The translations under genes and the position numbers were made by a program. This document shows positions 27,209 to 38,000 of a stretch of 64,000 nt of DNA, piece after piece. The stretch lies in the NCBI GenBank assembly GCA_964522665.1, contig CAZFVY010000019.1:1-64000 (forward strand). Reading direction: 5' to 3'. Each line of letters starts with the position of its first letter. Position 1 is the stretch's first letter. Source of the stretch: CAZFVY01 sp964522665. GTDB taxonomy: Bacteria > Verrucomicrobiota > Verrucomicrobiia > Limisphaerales > CAZFVY01. The notes beneath the pieces were generated by a model that had not been told where the DNA came from, did not search any database, and worked only from the letters and a program-made list of their open reading frames with translations.

Positions 27209-30200
27209 ATGAAAGACATACTTGCTAGGAGCAATGCTCGCCGTTTTTGGGGTGTTTTCGCCTTGGCGGCGCTCATCATCACCATCCTATCGGCGCCGGT
27301 TTTGGGGGCTACGATTGTCAATGGCGATTTTGGCAACGGGATCACGGGCTGGACCCACGATTCCTCCACCGTAGTTATTGGGTTGGGCGGCGCCAACTCC
27401 CTAGTCGCGGCGGACATTGGAGCCTTCGACACGCCAAATTCTTATCTCGGGCAAGTCGTATCGGTCGCCGGTTCGTCGCAATACAAGCTGAGTTTCATCA
27501 TCGGAGTGGCGGCGAATAACGCCGTGGGGTTGACGGCCGTCGGCTCGGTCACGGTGACCAATCTGAGCGGAGCGGTCATTGGTTCATTGGTTTTCAGCAA
27601 CGTTTCGATCGGCGCCTTGAACGGCACGAACGGGTTCGTCAGTTTCTCGACGACCTTTACGACGCCCACCGCCGTTTCCGGGGCCACGTCAGTCGGCATT
27701 ACGTTTAACGATCTCACGCCCAATGGAGGCCGTGGGATCGACCTCCTGGTGGATAATGTCGTCCTCACCCTGGCGCCGGTCGGTTCGATCATCCAAAACC
27801 CGAGCGCGGCAAGTTTGGTTTACAACAACTCCGGAACGTTTTCGGGGGATTATCTGCCCTCGACCACGGAGTTTGGCGACGAAATCATTCTGGCGCCCGG
27901 CGGGAACAATCTGGCGACCAAATTCGAAATGGAGTATTATGGCTCGCTCACCCCGGCGGCGGCCAAGACCGGACAGATTCGATTCTACGCGAACGACGGG
28001 GCGAACGGGGCGCCGGGCACCGTGCTTTTCACCAGTTCTCCCTTTGCTTTGGCGGCGGGCTATCAATCAGTGATTCTAAGTGATTTCCTGCTGCCATTGC
28101 CGGGCAACTCGGACCTGACCTGGACGGTTCAATTCTCGGGGTTGGCGACGGGCGAAAAGGCGGGTTTGAACATCTACGAGACACCCAGCCTGGGTACCAG
28201 TCCGAACGATTTTTGGCAGCGGGGCACGAACGGCGTGTGGGTCTTGAATCAACTGACGGGCGGCTCGCCCAAGGCTAACTTCGGGGCGCAGCTTTACGGC
28301 GTCCAGGGCAGCATCGTCGGGCAGCCTTCCGGGAATTCAGTGGCGTACACCAGCTCGGCGAGCGGGTCCGTCACGCTGGACGCCGTGCCGGCGCCCGGTT
28401 TTCTTTTTTCCGGTTGGTCCGGGGCGGCTTCCGGCTTGAACAACCCCCTGACGGTCAGCCTAACCTCCGGCCAAATCGTCACCGCCAATTATTTTCCGAA
28501 CACGTTGCCGATCGCGGTGACCGGTACCGGCTCAGTGACCAAAGCGCCCGACCAATTGAGCTATGCGTTGGGGGATTCCGTCGTGCTGACGGCGACGCCG
28601 GGACGTTACTATACGTTCCTCACTTGGAGTGACCAAGTCACGGCCAACCCCCGCACCGTAACCTTCGGGACGGTCAGCAACCTCACGGCGGTCTTTACCA
28701 ATACCGTGCCGCTCGAACTCATGCCCGACGGTTCGCAGGCGCCGGTGGGCACGCCCCAAGTCTTCGCCAATACCCATCTCGGGAACCCGTCGCTCGCGAA
28801 ATTCTCGAACGGCGGGACTTTCACGGTTGGGGGCATGGCTGACATCACGATTCAGTCAAGCTTCACCAGCGCGCGCATCTTTTACACCCTGGACGGCTCG
28901 CAACCCAGCTTCAATTCCACCCTGTACACGGCGAAGTTCGCGGTTTCACAGTCGGCCACCTTGCGCGCGATTGCCTACAGCTCGGACCTAACCCAATCGC
29001 AGGTGGCTGATCCGGTGACGATCGTCATCGTCCCGACCTACACGCTGACCGCGACCAGCCCGGGTGGCGGAAGCGTTACGTTCAATCCCACCAACGACCA
29101 GCCCTACTTGAGCGGCACGGTCGTCACGCTGACCGCCACGCCGGCGCCCGGCTGGACGTTTATGAATTGGGCCGGCGACGGCAGCGGGACCAGCCCGACG
29201 TTGAGCGTGACCATGAATTCGGCGAAGACGGTTCAGGCCATCTTCGGCACGGCGATCACCAACACCATTACCGGCCAAGGCTCACTGACTTTCAGCCCGG
29301 CCCAAGGGCCTTACCCGTTCGGCTCGACCGTGGTCGTAACTCCGGTTCCCCAGTCTGGTTATTATTTCGGACTTTGGGGCGGGGCCGCGAGTGGGACCGC
29401 CTTTCCGCTGAATTTCGTCGTCACCAGCGCGACGCCCGGCATCGCGGCCCTCTTCGCGGCTCTCGGGACAAATCAATATATTCTAACGACCCATATCTCC
29501 GGCGGTGGAACAATCACCAACAGCCCGGCCAAAAACGCCTACACGAGCGGCGACGTCGTCACGCTTACGGCCACGCCCTCGCCGGGTAACCGGTTTGTCG
29601 GTTGGACGGGCGACTTGAGCGGCTCCACCGATCCGGCGACGCTCACCATGAACGGCACGAAGGATGTCACCGCGACTTTTGTGCCGAACATTCTCCCGAC
29701 CGTCAGCCTCACCGCGCCGGCCGACGGCGCCGTGTTCACCGCGCAGGAAAGCGTCACCTTGAGCGCCACCGCGGCGGATAGCGACGGCGCCGTCAGCGTG
29801 GTTCGATTCTATCAGGGCACAACGTTTCTCGGTCAGACCGCGAGCGGCCCGTACAGCTTGATTTGGACGAACCCACCGCCCGGCTCCTACGCGTTGACCG
29901 CCGTAGCGATCGACAATAGCGGAGGCGCCACGACTTCCAGCGCGGCGAATATCGTCGTCGGCCCGAGCAACACGGTGATTGTGGCGATCGGCAACCGATT
30001 GGGCGACTCCGGCACGCAGGTCGTCGTGCCGATCACTTCGCGCGGATTCAACACGATCGGCACTTTCCAGTTCTCGCTGCATTGGGACCCGGCGGTGGCC
30101 TCGTTTGCGGACACGGAACAGTACGGCGTGCCCGGGTTGACTTCGGCCAATTTCGGAAGTGACGCGGCCAGCACGGGCACGCTCAACGTGTCGTGGGACG

Positions 30201-31648
30201 ACACGACGCTGGCCGGCCAGTCGCGGCCCGACGGCTCGGTCCTCTTCGCGGTTCGGTTCAACTTGACCGGGGCGAACGGAACCAGCTCGGCGGTGACGAT
30301 CGATGGAACCCCGACCGCCATTGAAATCGCGAAACCACAGTCGGCGCCGCTCCCGGTGTTAACGACCGCGGGGAGTGTGCAGGCGCAGGCGCAGAGTACC
30401 GTGACGCTGGCCGGCAAAGTGAGCTACTACGATCTGCAGAAAACCATCGGCGGCGTCACGGTCACGCTGGCGGGCGACGCCGACCAAAGCTTTCAGACCG
30501 GCTCAGCGGGCACGTACAGCCTCTCGGCGCAGCGGGGCAGTTACACCGTCACCCCCAGCAAGCCGGACGACAACCCGGCCAGTCAGGGCGTGACCACGCT
30601 CGATATTTCGTTGATCCGGCGGCAGATCCTGGCGCTGGCGACCACGCTCGACTCGCCTTACAAGCTGCTGGCGGCGGACGTGCGCGGCGCCGGTTCGGTT
30701 TCGACGCTGGACATCAGTTTCATTCGCCGGCTCATCCTCGGGATCACCAACTCGCTCCCGCTGGGCCTCTGGCGCTTTGTCCCCGCGGACTATGCGTTCG
30801 CCGACCCGCTCAATCCGTGGAACGCGCCCGGGTTCCGGAGTTACACCAATAACAACGCCGGCCAATCGGGGCAGGATTTCATCGCGATCAAGTTGGGCGA
30901 CGTCAACGCTTCGTGGTCCGCGCAGTCGGGCGACGCGCAGTTCGCCCCGGCGTCCTTCGGTTCTAGCGGCGGCGCCCGGGGCGCGCAGGCCGCGGCTCCG
31001 TTGGCCCCGGGCGGGACGCCGCGGGTAAGTTTTCAAGCGGCTCCCCAAGCGGCCGGTCCGAGCGGCACGGTCAAGGTGGCGGTCCTGGTAAACGGCTTTA
31101 CGCAAGTGAGCACGGCGCAGTTTTCGCTGGCGTGGGATCCCCAGGCGCTTGAGTTGGTCGCGACCGGGGATTACGGTTTGGCCGGACTAGGGGGCGACAA
31201 CTTCGGAACGACGCACCTCGGCGCGCTGAGCTTTTCCTGGGATGATCCCTCCGGGGGCGTCTCCACTCTGCCGGATGGCAGCGCCCTTTTCGCCGTGACC
31301 TTTGCGGCCAAGGGCGCCGCAGCGACGGCTTCGACCGTGGCGTTCGCAGACGCGCCCACGGCCCGGGAAGTAACGGTAAATCTGCAGCCCGGCGCCTTCG
31401 CGAGCCAAAACGCCACGGTGACCGTGGCGCTGCCGCCCCGCATCACGCAGACCCGCCTCGCGCCGGACGGCGGGCGGCTCGAAATCACCATCGCGGGCGG
31501 CGCCGGTGAAACCTACGCGGTCCAGTCCTCGACCGATTTGACGCATTGGACCGACTTGCAGACGGTCGCGAACTCGAACGGCGCCGTGACGGTGGACGTG
31601 CCGCCGTCGGGCGATCAGGCCCGCTTTTACCGCGTGCGTCGGCAGTAA
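27209..31648 (+). CDS. Giant secreted cohesin-dockerin-cohesin protein
   Basis: A 1479-residue exported protein. It has a signal peptide (about 1-33, 'LIITILSAPVLGA'), then a CenC/choice-of-anchor-like beta sandwich ('VNGDFGNGITGWTHD'). Several divergent InlB-like B-repeats follow ('GGGSVTFNPTNDQPYLSGT', 'TATPAPGWTFMNWAGDGSG'), one chitobiase C-terminal-like repeat ('ARIFYTLDGSQPSFNSTLYT') and a Big_7-like Ig domain. The distal part holds cohesin 1 (29969-30376), a prealbumin-like segment, a dockerin with two F-hand-like repeats ('TTLDISLIRRQIL', 'STLDISFIRRLIL'; about 30557-30763), cohesin 2 (31018-31400) and a C-terminal 'QSSTDLTHWT...RFYR' module. Dockerin calcium ligands are partly degenerate (DVRGAGSVSTLD). 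No catalytic domain is seen: it looks like an adhesin or scaffold. I chose ATG 27209 over an upstream TTG because the signal peptide follows directly. Confidence 0.82.
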   Translation: MKDILARSNARRFWGVFALAALIITILSAPVLGATIVNGDFGNGITGWTHDSSTVVIGLGGANSLVAADIGAFDTPNSYLGQVVSVAGSSQYKLSFIIGVAANNAVGLTAVGSVTVTNLSGAVIGSLVFSNVSIGALNGTNGFVSFSTTFTTPTAVSGATSVGITFNDLTPNGGRGIDLLVDNVVLTLAPVGSIIQNPSAASLVYNNSGTFSGDYLPSTTEFGDEIILAPGGNNLATKFEMEYYGSLTPAAAKTGQIRFYANDGANGAPGTVLFTSSPFALAAGYQSVILSDFLLPLPGNSDLTWTVQFSGLATGEKAGLNIYETPSLGTSPNDFWQRGTNGVWVLNQLTGGSPKANFGAQLYGVQGSIVGQPSGNSVAYTSSASGSVTLDAVPAPGFLFSGWSGAASGLNNPLTVSLTSGQIVTANYFPNTLPIAVTGTGSVTKAPDQLSYALGDSVVLTATPGRYYTFLTWSDQVTANPRTVTFGTVSNLTAVFTNTVPLELMPDGSQAPVGTPQVFANTHLGNPSLAKFSNGGTFTVGGMADITIQSSFTSARIFYTLDGSQPSFNSTLYTAKFAVSQSATLRAIAYSSDLTQSQVADPVTIVIVPTYTLTATSPGGGSVTFNPTNDQPYLSGTVVTLTATPAPGWTFMNWAGDGSGTSPTLSVTMNSAKTVQAIFGTAITNTITGQGSLTFSPAQGPYPFGSTVVVTPVPQSGYYFGLWGGAASGTAFPLNFVVTSATPGIAALFAALGTNQYILTTHISGGGTITNSPAKNAYTSGDVVTLTATPSPGNRFVGWTGDLSGSTDPATLTMNGTKDVTATFVPNILPTVSLTAPADGAVFTAQESVTLSATAADSDGAVSVVRFYQGTTFLGQTASGPYSLIWTNPPPGSYALTAVAIDNSGGATTSSAANIVVGPSNTVIVAIGNRLGDSGTQVVVPITSRGFNTIGTFQFSLHWDPAVASFADTEQYGVPGLTSANFGSDAASTGTLNVSWDDTTLAGQSRPDGSVLFAVRFNLTGANGTSSAVTIDGTPTAIEIAKPQSAPLPVLTTAGSVQAQAQSTVTLAGKVSYYDLQKTIGGVTVTLAGDADQSFQTGSAGTYSLSAQRGSYTVTPSKPDDNPASQGVTTLDISLIRRQILALATTLDSPYKLLAADVRGAGSVSTLDISFIRRLILGITNSLPLGLWRFVPADYAFADPLNPWNAPGFRSYTNNNAGQSGQDFIAIKLGDVNASWSAQSGDAQFAPASFGSSGGARGAQAAAPLAPGGTPRVSFQAAPQAAGPSGTVKVAVLVNGFTQVSTAQFSLAWDPQALELVATGDYGLAGLGGDNFGTTHLGALSFSWDDPSGGVSTLPDGSALFAVTFAAKGAAATASTVAFADAPTAREVTVNLQPGAFASQNATVTVALPPRITQTRLAPDGGRLEITIAGGAGETYAVQSSTDLTHWTDLQTVANSNGAVTVDVPPSGDQARFYRVRRQ
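31475..31645 (+). other. C-terminal 'DLTHWT...RFYR' module (first copy)
   Basis: About 57 residues ending the cohesin-dockerin protein: 'RLEITIAGGAGETYAVQSS', then 'DLTHWTDLQTV', 'NGAVTV' and a final 'QARFYRVRRQ'. The giant Ig/NHL protein ends in the same pattern (see 40888-41064). This is a beta-sandwich-like tail common at the C-termini of large exported verrucomicrobial proteins. It may be a surface-retention or folding module; no function is proven. Confidence 0.6.
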
Positions 31649-31773
31649 GCCGCGCCATCGCGAGGAGGCCGGCAAGCCAAAGCCGACCGACTCGCCGCGC
31701 GATCGGATCGCGGGAGAGTTCGGTCCGTTTCCTCTAATGCGGCGGGTGGAAGCTGGAAATTGGCGTTGGCTCA

Positions 31774-31802
31774 GGACGCGACGTAGCGTCCGTTCTTTTT
31801 TT
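31774..31802 (+). terminator. Rho-independent terminator after the cohesin-dockerin gene
   Basis: Stem GGACGC (31774-31779) and GCGTCC (31786-31791) with a 6-nt loop GACGTA, followed by GTTC and seven T residues (31796-31802). It lies 126 bp past the stop codon. This separates the two giant-protein genes into independent transcription units. Confidence 0.75.
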
Positions 31803-31863
31803 GACCGCCGCGCCCCCTCGGCGGCACGCCCAGGTTACCTCGCAGCTTGCAAGCCAATCCGGG

Positions 31864-31884
31864 TCGGTCATTTGACATGACCGA
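31864..31884 (+). promoter_or_regulatory. Operator-like palindrome over the -35 box
   Basis: Perfect 8-bp arms TCGGTCAT (31864-31871) and ATGACCGA (31877-31884) enclose TTGAC (31872-31876), the first five bases of the -35 TTGACA. A dimeric repressor bound here would block the promoter of the 2993-residue protein. No regulator gene is adjacent, so the cognate factor is unknown. Confidence 0.55.
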
Positions 31885-31900
31885 CGAGGTGAACTATCGT
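31872..31900 (+). promoter_or_regulatory. Sigma-70-type promoter of the giant Ig/NHL protein gene
   Basis: -35 TTGACA (31872-31877), 17-bp spacer, -10 TATCGT (31895-31900). It implies an untranslated leader of about 180 nt before ATG 32086. The layout, with exact TTGACA and 17-bp spacing, is the same as at 27115. Confidence 0.6.
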
Positions 31901-32085
31901 CACGAGCTAGCTGCGCCACAGTTACAAGCGGGATCCGGCCGACGACTGTGCCAAGGGTTGCTTGAACTCATCCATGAATTCAAACGCGCGGAATATCCGA
32001 CGGCGACTCGCCCAACACGATGGCGGGTCGGCGTGGGCGTCTAAGGGTTCAGACCGTTGACCATCCATCTCCCAGGGATAAAATC

Positions 32086-35000
32086 ATGAGAATGCGGAAT
32101 ACGAAGACGTTCCATCACGCTTTACTGCTGAATCTTGCGGTCTGCGTCGGCATCCTGGCCATGCGACCGGCGCCGGCTCTCGCGGCGCTGCCGTTGGACA
32201 CGAATTCATTTTCCTTGAACGGCGGGTTTCCCCTCGGGCTGCACAACGACGGCACGGTCCGGGGAAACACGATGGTCGGGGATTTCGACGGCGACGGCCT
32301 CCTGGATTTCGTGGTGGCCGGCCGAGACCCGAGTCAATCGAACTTGGAATTCTTCCGCAACGTCGGGACCGGCGCCGACCTAAGCCCGGCTTCATTCGCG
32401 CGCACCGAATTAACGGCCCTGGGTTCCCCGGGATTCGCGCGCGCGGTGGATGTGGACGGTGACGGCCGCCTTGACTTGGTTCTCTATAGCGCCGGCGGCG
32501 GTTCGCTGACGGTGGTTCGCAACACGACGATCCTTGGCGGCGCGAATCCGGTGACGTTCGCGGCGGGAATCGACTTCGCGACGGGCGGCAGCATCGCCGA
32601 CGTGGCGGTCGCGGACATCGACGCGGACGGCAAGCCCGACTTGGTGGTCGCGCTCTCGGGCGGAACGGCGCTGGTCCTCAAGAATACCAGCGTCGCCGGA
32701 ACGATCGACAGCGGCTCCTTCGGGACGCCGGTGAGCTATCCCGTGGCGGCCAATCCCGCCTGCCTGGCCGTCGGTGATTTGGACGGGGACGGCAAACCCG
32801 AGATCGTGGTCGGTTGTGGTGGGACGGGCGGTTCGGTCTCCGTGCTGCGAAATTTGGGCGGCACGTTTGCTCCCAGAGTGGACTACGCCCTGGACTCGTC
32901 CTTTCGCATCCGGATCGCGGACATGGACGGGGACGGCAAGCCGGAGATCGTCGTCAACAACGGCGTCATTCACGTCATGATTAATAATACGTCGCCCGGG
33001 ACAATCGACGCGACTTCTTTCCTTTTCCACGCGGACCTCCAATTGCCCACCGCGATGGGCGATTTCACGCTCGCGGATCTTAACGGCGACGGTAAGCCGG
33101 AAATCGTCGGCGGTGGTTCGGGCCGGTTCGCCGGTCAATCGGGTAATCAGGGAAATAACTGGGTCATGGTTATCCCGAACAATTCCACCCCCGGCAATCT
33201 GAGCGCCGGCACGTTCGGCGGCGTTGTCGATTACGCGTACGCCGGGACGCCCGAGTCCAGCGGCGGAACCGTCGCGGTCGCCGACTTGGATAATGATGGC
33301 AAGCCCGACATCATCTTCGTTGACTTTAGTGGGGAAAACATCGCCGAAACCGACGTTAATCTCCTGCGCAACGTCCTGGCGACGGCGGGCACGCCGGTCA
33401 TCACGATCAATGGGGTCCGGATCGATAGCGGGTTACTCACCGCGACCGATTCGGCGCAGGTGGCGCTTACGACGTCATTCCCGGGTGGTAAGTTGTTTTA
33501 CACGTTGGACGGCTCAGCGCCGACCGCCAGTTCCCTGGCTTATACCAACGCCTTCAGCGTCAACAGTGGGCTGACGATTCGGGCGATTGCGTACACCTCC
33601 GACAATTCTCAATCGATCGCGAGCGGGACCGTCCAACTGGCTTTTCAGTATTCATTGACCGCCACCACTGGCGGCGGCGGCTCGCTGGCGGCCCTGCCCG
33701 CGTCGGGGCCCTATACCGCCAATTCCGTGGTACAGCTGACGGCCACGCCGCTGGCCGGCTGGAATTTCATAAACTGGACCGGCGACGCCAGCGGGACCAA
33801 TCCCGTGGTCAATGTCACGATGGATCGCGCCCGATCGATCCAGGCGGTGTTTGGCTCGGGGATCAACCCGGTGATCGTTGGCTCAGGCGCGATAACCACC
33901 TCGCCGGCTCAATCGGTTTTCGCCTATGGCTCCACGGTAACGCTGACGGCGTCGCCGCAGGCGGGAAACTATTTCAAACAATGGGGCGGCGTCTTGAGCG
34001 GTAGCGCCAACCCCACGTCGCTGATAATCAGTTCGCCCAACCAGACGGTCGCCGCCCAGTTCCTGGCGCTGCCCGCCAACGGATTCACGCTCCAAACCTC
34101 CATCACCGGGCCGGGCACGGTCACGGTTAGCCCACAGAATAACGTTTACACGAACGGCCAGAGCGTGACGCTGACGGCGGCGCCCGCCGGGAGTTTCACC
34201 GGCTGGAGCGGGGATGTGACGGGGACGTCCAACCCTTTAGTCCTGACCCCGAACCAGAGTCTCGTGATCGCGGCGACGTTCGTCGATTCCTCGCTGCTGA
34301 CGATCGTCACCCAGCCGCAGAGCCAGGCGGGGTTGATCGGCGGGAGCGCGACGTTGGCCGTCGCGGCGAGCGGGGCCGCGCTGAATTACCAGTGGCTAAA
34401 GAACGGCGCCGCGATTCCGGGCGCCACGAACGCCACGCTCACGTTAAACAATCTGCAGGCGACCGACGCGGCCAGTTACCTCGCCGTCGTGAGCAACGCC
34501 GCCGGATCGGTTAGCAGTCAAGCGGCCGCTTTGACCCTCGTTACCTTGACCACGCTGCCGCAGAGTCAAACCGTAAACGTCGGAGCGAACGTGACCTTCT
34601 CGGTGGCCGTCGCGGGCGCCTCGGTAAGCTACCAATGGAAAAAGAATGGCGCCGCGATTTCGGGCGCGACCGCCGCCACGCTGACGCTCAATAACGCGCA
34701 GTTCGCGGACGCCGGCAACTATACCGCCACGATCAGCGGTTCCTTCGGTTCGGCGACGACGCCGATCGCGGCGCTCAAACTCATCGTGCCTCCTGGAGTC
34801 CAGGGATATTCATTCACCACCTTCGCCGGATTAGCGGGCGCCCAGGGGAGCGCCGACGGTCCCGGCGCGAGCGCGCGCTTCTTTCTGCCCATCGCGCTCG
34901 CGATGGACGGCGCGGGAAACCTCTATGTGACTGAATTCTCGAATCAGACCGTGCGAAAAATCACGCCCGCCGGCGTGGTGAGCACGTTGGCCGGATTGGC

Positions 35001-38000
35001 CGGCTCCGCGGGCAGCGCCGACGGGACGGGGAGCAGCGCCCGGTTCGACTCGCCGGTCGGAATCGCGGTCGATGCCGCCGGCAACCTCTACGTCTCTGAT
35101 TATTATAACAACACCGTGCGCAAGATCACCCCGGGTAATTCCGTCACGACGCTGGCCGGCCAGGCGCCGGTCGCGGGAAGCGCCGACGGGCTCGGCGCCG
35201 CCGCGCGTTTTAATCGCCCCTGGGGCATCGCGCTGGACTCCGGCGGCAACCTTTACGTGGCCGATCGCTTGAACCATGAGATTCGCAAAATCACCTCGGC
35301 GGGGCTGGTCAGCTCGTTCGCTGGACTCGCCGGCGTCGCCGGCAGCGCCGACGGAGTCGGCTCGAACGCGCGATTCAATGAGCCGATGGGCGTGGCGGTG
35401 GACGGCAGTGGCACGGTTTATGTCTGCGAGTTTGGAAACTCAACGATTCGAAAGATCGCCGCCGACGGGACCGTCAGCGCCTTTGCGGGCGCCGCGGGAG
35501 CGCCGGGAACCGCCGATGGCGTGGGCGCGGCCGCGCGATTCAACCAACCGTTGGGGGTGGCGCTGGACGGCGCCGGGGCGCTTTACGTCGCGGATACTTT
35601 TAACTCGTTGATTCGAAGAATCGCGGTGGATGGAACAGTGACTACGCTGGCGGGCCAATCTGGTTCCGGAAGCTCGGACGGCGTCGCGGGCGCCGCCCGA
35701 TTCAACCAGCCGAACGGCATCGTGGCCGATGCCGCCGGTAATATTTATGTCGCGGATACCGGCAATCATACCATTCGCGCGGGAGTAACCCTCGGGGCGC
35801 GGATTACCAGCGCACCGCAGAGCCAGGCGGTTGGCGTCGGGGCGACCGTCACGTTCGCGGTGAGCGCGAGCGGGGCGGGCGCCTTGACCTATCAGTGGCA
35901 ATTCAACGGGGTGAATCTGCCAGGGGCGACCGGCTCTTCGTTAACGCTAAACAACGTCCAGGCCGCCTCGGCGGGCGTTTACACCGTGATCGTGGATGAT
36001 GGGTCGAATTTCGCGAGTTCAGCGGCCGCCGTCTTGACGCTGAGTCTGCCCGCGATCGCCACGCAGCCGCAGAATCAGACGGCCCCGGTTGGTGGTTCCG
36101 CGACGTTCACGGTCGTGGCCAACGGGGCGTCGCTGAGTTATCAGTGGCTTAAGAATGGCACGGGCATTCCGGGCGCGATCGGCGCGAGCCTGACGTTGAG
36201 CAACGCGCAACCTTCGGACGCCGCGAGTTATGCCGTCGTCGTGAGCAATTCCGGCGGCTCGGTGACGAGCCAAAACGCCACCTTGACGGTCGTCGCTCCG
36301 CCGGTATTTACGCTTCAGCCCCAAAGCCAGAGTGTCAACGCCGGAGCGGCCGCCACCTTTACGGTCGCCGCGAGCGGCACGGCGCCAAGCTATCAGTGGT
36401 ACAAGAACGGGACCGTGATTGCGGGCGCGACCAGCCCGACGCTGGCGCTGGCCGCGGCACAGGTCGCGGACGCCGCCGCCTACCTCGCGGTGGCGAGCAA
36501 TTCCGCCGGGTCCGTCACCAGCTCAGTCGCCACCCTGACCGTGGTGATCGCCCCGGCGATCACCGCGCAGCCGCAGAGCCAGAGGCTCGCGACCGGCGCG
36601 AGCGCGACGTTCAGCGTGACCGCCTCCGGCGTCCCGGTGAACTATCAGTGGAAAAAGAACGGCGTGACGCTCGTCGGCGCCACCAGTTCTTCACTCACGC
36701 TGGCCAACGTCCAATGGCCGGACGCCGCGGCCTATTCGGTGGTTGTGACGAATTCGGCCGGCGCGGTCACCAGCGCGAGCGCGCAACTGACGGTCATTCT
36801 GCCGCCCGGCGTCGGAGTGGACTCATTCACCACCCTTGCGGGGGGCAGCGCCGCCGGGAGCCGGGACGGCGCCGGATCGGTCGCGCGCTTCGCGCAACCG
36901 GCGGGCATCACCGTGGACGGATCGGGCAATATATATGTGGCCGACAACCTCAACGACACGATCCGAAAAATCACGCCGGACGGGACGGTCAGCGCCCTGG
37001 CGGGACAGCCGGGCGTTTCCGGCAGCGCAGACGGCGTTGGTTCCGGCGCCACGTTCAATCGCCCCAGCGGCATCGCGATCGATAGCGGCGGCAATCTTTA
37101 CGTCGCCGACGCCCTTAGCCACACGATCCGCAAAGTGACCGCCGCGGGCGGGGTCAGCACGCTGGCCGGCCAACCAGGCGTCGCCGGCAGCGCCAACGGA
37201 ACGGGCTCCGGGGCGTCGTTCAATTTCCCCCTCGGGGTCGGGGTCGATTCCGCGGGCAACGTCTATGTGGCCGACTCGGGCAACGCGATCATTCGCAAGA
37301 TCACGCCGGGCGGCGTGGTCACCACGCTCGCCGGGCAGGCGGGGGTTACGGGCACGACGGATGGTTCCGGGTCCGCCGCGCGTTTTATTCAACCGACCTC
37401 CCTGGCCGTCGATAGCGCCGGTAATCTATTCGTTGCGGACCAATCCAATCCTTTGCTTCGCAAGGTGACCCCTGCGGGAGTCGTGACGACCACGCGCATC
37501 GCGCTTGGGCAAAACGGGGTACTTTGCGTGGATGGGGCGGGAAATGTCTTCGTCGCGGACACCAGCGATGGAACCGTGCGAGAAACGACTTTGGCCGGCG
37601 TACTGAGCACGTTGGGAGGCTTGGCCGGCAACTTTGTTGGCGGCGACGGGGTCGGGTCCAACGCGCGTTTCAACGGGTTCGGCGGCATCGCCGTGGATGG
37701 CGCGGACCACCTCTATCTCACGACCGTGAACTTGGTCAAAACCGGCGTGCCGATCGCCCCGCCCGTGACCAGCCCGCCCCAAGACCAAAACGTCGTCGCG
37801 GGCTCCAGCGCGACGTTCAGCGTCGCCGCCAGTTGGCCGACGGCGGTTACTTATCAATGGCAGTTTAACGGCGTCAATCTGCCGGGCGCGACGGGTACCA
37901 CCTTCACGGTGATCAACGCCCAACTCGCCAACGCGGGCGTTTACGAGGTGATCGTCGATGGGGGAGGCGGGTATGCCAGCAGCGCCACGGCGACGTTGAG

